From Xanthobacter autotrophicus Py2 (lineage in GTDB: Bacteria; Pseudomonadota; Alphaproteobacteria; Rhizobiales; Xanthobacteraceae), in assembly GCA_000017645.1 (NCBI GenBank), contig CP000781.1, positions 248,001-312,000 on the forward strand: DNA of 64,000 nucleotides, in the 5' to 3' direction. The first letter of the stretch is position 1. Every line of letters starts with the position of its first letter. The translations under genes were made by a program, and so were the position numbers. Positions 62,557 to 64,000 of this stretch are shown here, piece after piece. Below the pieces are notes generated by a model that did no database searches, was not told the DNA's origin, and worked only from the letters and a program-made list of their open reading frames with translations.

Positions 62557-63311
62557 TCCCCACCGTAGCGATGGAGGTCGGAGCCGTGGCGGCGCAGCCA
62601 GGCTTCGGCCTCCCGGCGGTTCGGGCACACCTGCTCCACCAGCCGCCAGAAGCGCGGGCCGTGGTTCATCTCCAGCCGGTGGGCGACTTCGTGGGCCGCG
62701 AGGTAGTCGAGAACGAAGCGCGGCGCCATCACGAGCCGCCACGAGAACGACAGGTCGCCCTGTGCCGAGCATGAGCCCCAGCGGCTCGCGGTATCGCGCA
62801 GGGTGATGCGGCCCACCTCCACCTTCAGCGCGCCTGCATAATGCCTGACCGCTGTGGTCAGCGCCTGTCGTGCTTCCCGCTTGAGGTAGTCCTGCACCCG
62901 CCGGGCGAGATGGGGAGCTTCCCCCGCCACATGCAGGGCGGGCTGGCCATCGCCATCCGGCGCCACCCAGACGGTGCCGCGCGCCTGCGGGCAATGGACG
63001 ATGCGATGGGGTGTGCCGTGGAGCGGGATCAGCGCGCCGGGCTCGAACAGCACCTTCTCCGGCAGGCGCACGAGGCGCACGCGCACCCATTCGCGATGGC
63101 GCTGCACGAAATCGCGGGCGAAGGCGAGGGGCACGTGGGGCGGGGCGGTGAGTGTCACGTCCCGCGCGGCGGCCCGGACCCTGAGGGTGAGCCGGCGCGC
63201 CTGGGGGTTTCGACGTACCGCCACGCGCAGGGGTCCGTCATCGAGCAACAGCTCAATCCATTCAGCCGCCCGCTGCGCGGGCGGCTTTGGGTCCTGACGG
63301 CGAAACAGCAT
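62553..63311 (-). CDS. YgjP/DUF45-type metallopeptidase
   Basis: The 252-aa protein has the zinc motif HEVAHRLEMNHGPRFWRLVE and the family block DTASRWGSCSAQGDLSFSWR. YgjP-type proteins are predicted metal-dependent hydrolases with unknown substrates. ATG 63311 is chosen; the longer frame contains nothing conserved. The end of the interspersed repeat overlaps its 3' end by 4 bp. Confidence 0.85.
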   Translation of the reverse strand: MLFRRQDPKPPAQRAAEWIELLLDDGPLRVAVRRNPQARRLTLRVRAAARDVTLTAPPHVPLAFARDFVQRHREWVRVRLVRLPEKVLFEPGALIPLHGTPHRIVHCPQARGTVWVAPDGDGQPALHVAGEAPHLARRVQDYLKREARQALTTAVRHYAGALKVEVGRITLRDTASRWGSCSAQGDLSFSWRLVMAPRFVLDYLAAHEVAHRLEMNHGPRFWRLVEQVCPNRREAEAWLRRHGSDLHRYGGD

Positions 63312-63372
63312 GGCGGCAACCGGGGCGACGTTACCACCGCATCTTCCCCTCAAATGGCTCTCCCTGCCAGTG

Positions 63373-64000
63373 CTAAGTCGGAGCAAGCCGGGGATAAAAG
63401 GCGGTCACATTCTTGTTGAGGGCAAACATGTCCGGGCCGTCCTCAACCGCCTCGGGCGCCGGCCGTGCGCTGGTCACATGGTCGGTGGCGCCGCGGGGCA
63501 GTTCCTGGGACAGGATGAAGTCGGCGATGCGCGGGGCGATCTCCGAGCGGAAGCGCGAGCCGTTGAACACGCCGTAATGGCCGACGCCCGGCTGCTCGTA
63601 GTGGGCGCGCTTGTCCTCGGGAATGCGCGGGCAGATCTTGTGCGCCGCCTTGGTCTGGCCGATGCCCGAAATGTCGTCCTTCTCGCCCTCCACCGTCATC
63701 AGCGCGACGCGGTGGATGGCGTCGGGCTTCACCGGCTGGGAATGGTGCAGGATCTCACCCTTGGGAAGGGCGTGGGTGATGAACACGTTCTCAACCGTTT
63801 CAATATAGAACTCGGCCGTCAGGTCCATCACCGCCAGGTATTCGTCGTAGAAGTCACGGTGCTTCTCGGCCGAATCGCCGTCGCCCTGCACCAGATGGTG
63901 GAACAGGTCCCAATGAGCCTGCAGGTGGCGGTCCAGATTCATGGACATGAAGCCGTTGAGCTGCAGGAAGCCGGGATAGACCTCCCGCATGGCACCGGCA
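63373..64000 (-). CDS. phaZ: Intracellular PHB depolymerase (C-terminal part)
   Basis: The minus-strand frame is open to the window edge and lacks its N-terminus, so the visible 205+ aa are partial. They match intracellular poly(3-hydroxybutyrate) depolymerases: VYPGFLQLNGFMSMNLDRHL, EYLAVMDLTAEFYIETVENV, LMTVEGEKDDISGIGQTKAA and GVGHYGVFNGSRFRSEIAPR with the active-site His. The enzyme degrades stored PHB granules. Confidence 0.88.
   Translation of the reverse strand, partial: AGAMREVYPGFLQLNGFMSMNLDRHLQAHWDLFHHLVQGDGDSAEKHRDFYDEYLAVMDLTAEFYIETVENVFITHALPKGEILHHSQPVKPDAIHRVALMTVEGEKDDISGIGQTKAAHKICPRIPEDKRAHYEQPGVGHYGVFNGSRFRSEIAPRIADFILSQELPRGATDHVTSARPAPEAVEDGPDMFALNKNVTAFYPRLAPT

Overview
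The window is high-GC alphaproteobacterial chromosome, most like the Xanthobacteraceae (Xanthobacter, Azorhizobium, Ancylobacter, Starkeya). The pointers are a rimP-nusA-ylxR-infB-rbfA-truB / rpsO / pnp block, a single long glnD, a FeSII-like (Shethna) ferredoxin, a SorAB-type sulfite dehydrogenase and Rhizobiales-style interspersed repeats. This placement comes from protein recognition only; no search was run.

The window has two halves. Positions 1 to about 31.6 kb are accessory DNA built from several mobile elements. Positions 32.0 to 64 kb are ordinary chromosome, beginning at a tRNA-Glu(CTC) gene.

Accessory half. (a) 1-8.9 kb is one end of a conjugative or integrative element: a SprT-like zinc protein, a tightly packed operon of small membrane proteins around a VirD4/TraG-type coupling ATPase, several unrecognised small genes and a large serine recombinase. 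(b) 8.9-10.9 kb is an insertion-sequence scrapyard: a nearly intact IS5-family element with a -1 frameshift, an IS66 tnpA/tnpB scrap and a broken IS701-family transposase. (c) 10.9-22.6 kb is a sulfite-oxidation island. It holds sulfite dehydrogenase (sorA, sorB) and a second cytochrome c, a malate dehydrogenase, a beta-propeller protein, a DUF305 protein and an NTF2-like protein. It also holds two ECF sigma/anti-sigma pairs, a YeiH-family exporter, a LysR regulator and a cydA cut off after 67 codons. Three sites share the form GGAATA-N16/17-GTCTC and precede sorA, the DUF305-propeller operon and the NTF2-sigma-anti-sigma operon, which suggests one ECF regulon. Two near-identical 59-bp elements with conserved dyad arms precede yeiH-lysR and the membrane protein-mdh operon, suggesting a second regulatory layer, perhaps the LysR protein. 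(d) 22.6-24.8 kb is nested wreckage: an IS3 fragment split by an IS110-family element, then a decayed ECF sigma gene. (e) 24.9-31.6 kb is a mobilizable element: traD-traC divergent from a traA relaxase-helicase with a recognisable Ti/IncQ-like oriT between them, then an AlpA regulator, a HigBA toxin-antitoxin pair and a second serine recombinase.

Chromosomal half. Cell-envelope, signalling and metabolic genes come first: yggS, a diguanylate cyclase, an NlpC/P60 hydrolase, a leucyl aminopeptidase, a CpaA prepilin peptidase with a Flp pilin, glnD, a phosphotransferase and a FeSII-ferritin-like pair. The translation and RNA block runs on the minus strand from rimP to pnp. It is interrupted between truB and rpsO by an orphan family-5 solute-binding protein. 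The right end holds a universal stress protein, a HbpS/GlcG-like protein, a RutE-like reductase, an aminotransferase plus AbrB-type permease operon, a DoxX protein, a YgjP-type metallopeptidase and the 3' part of a PHB depolymerase gene.
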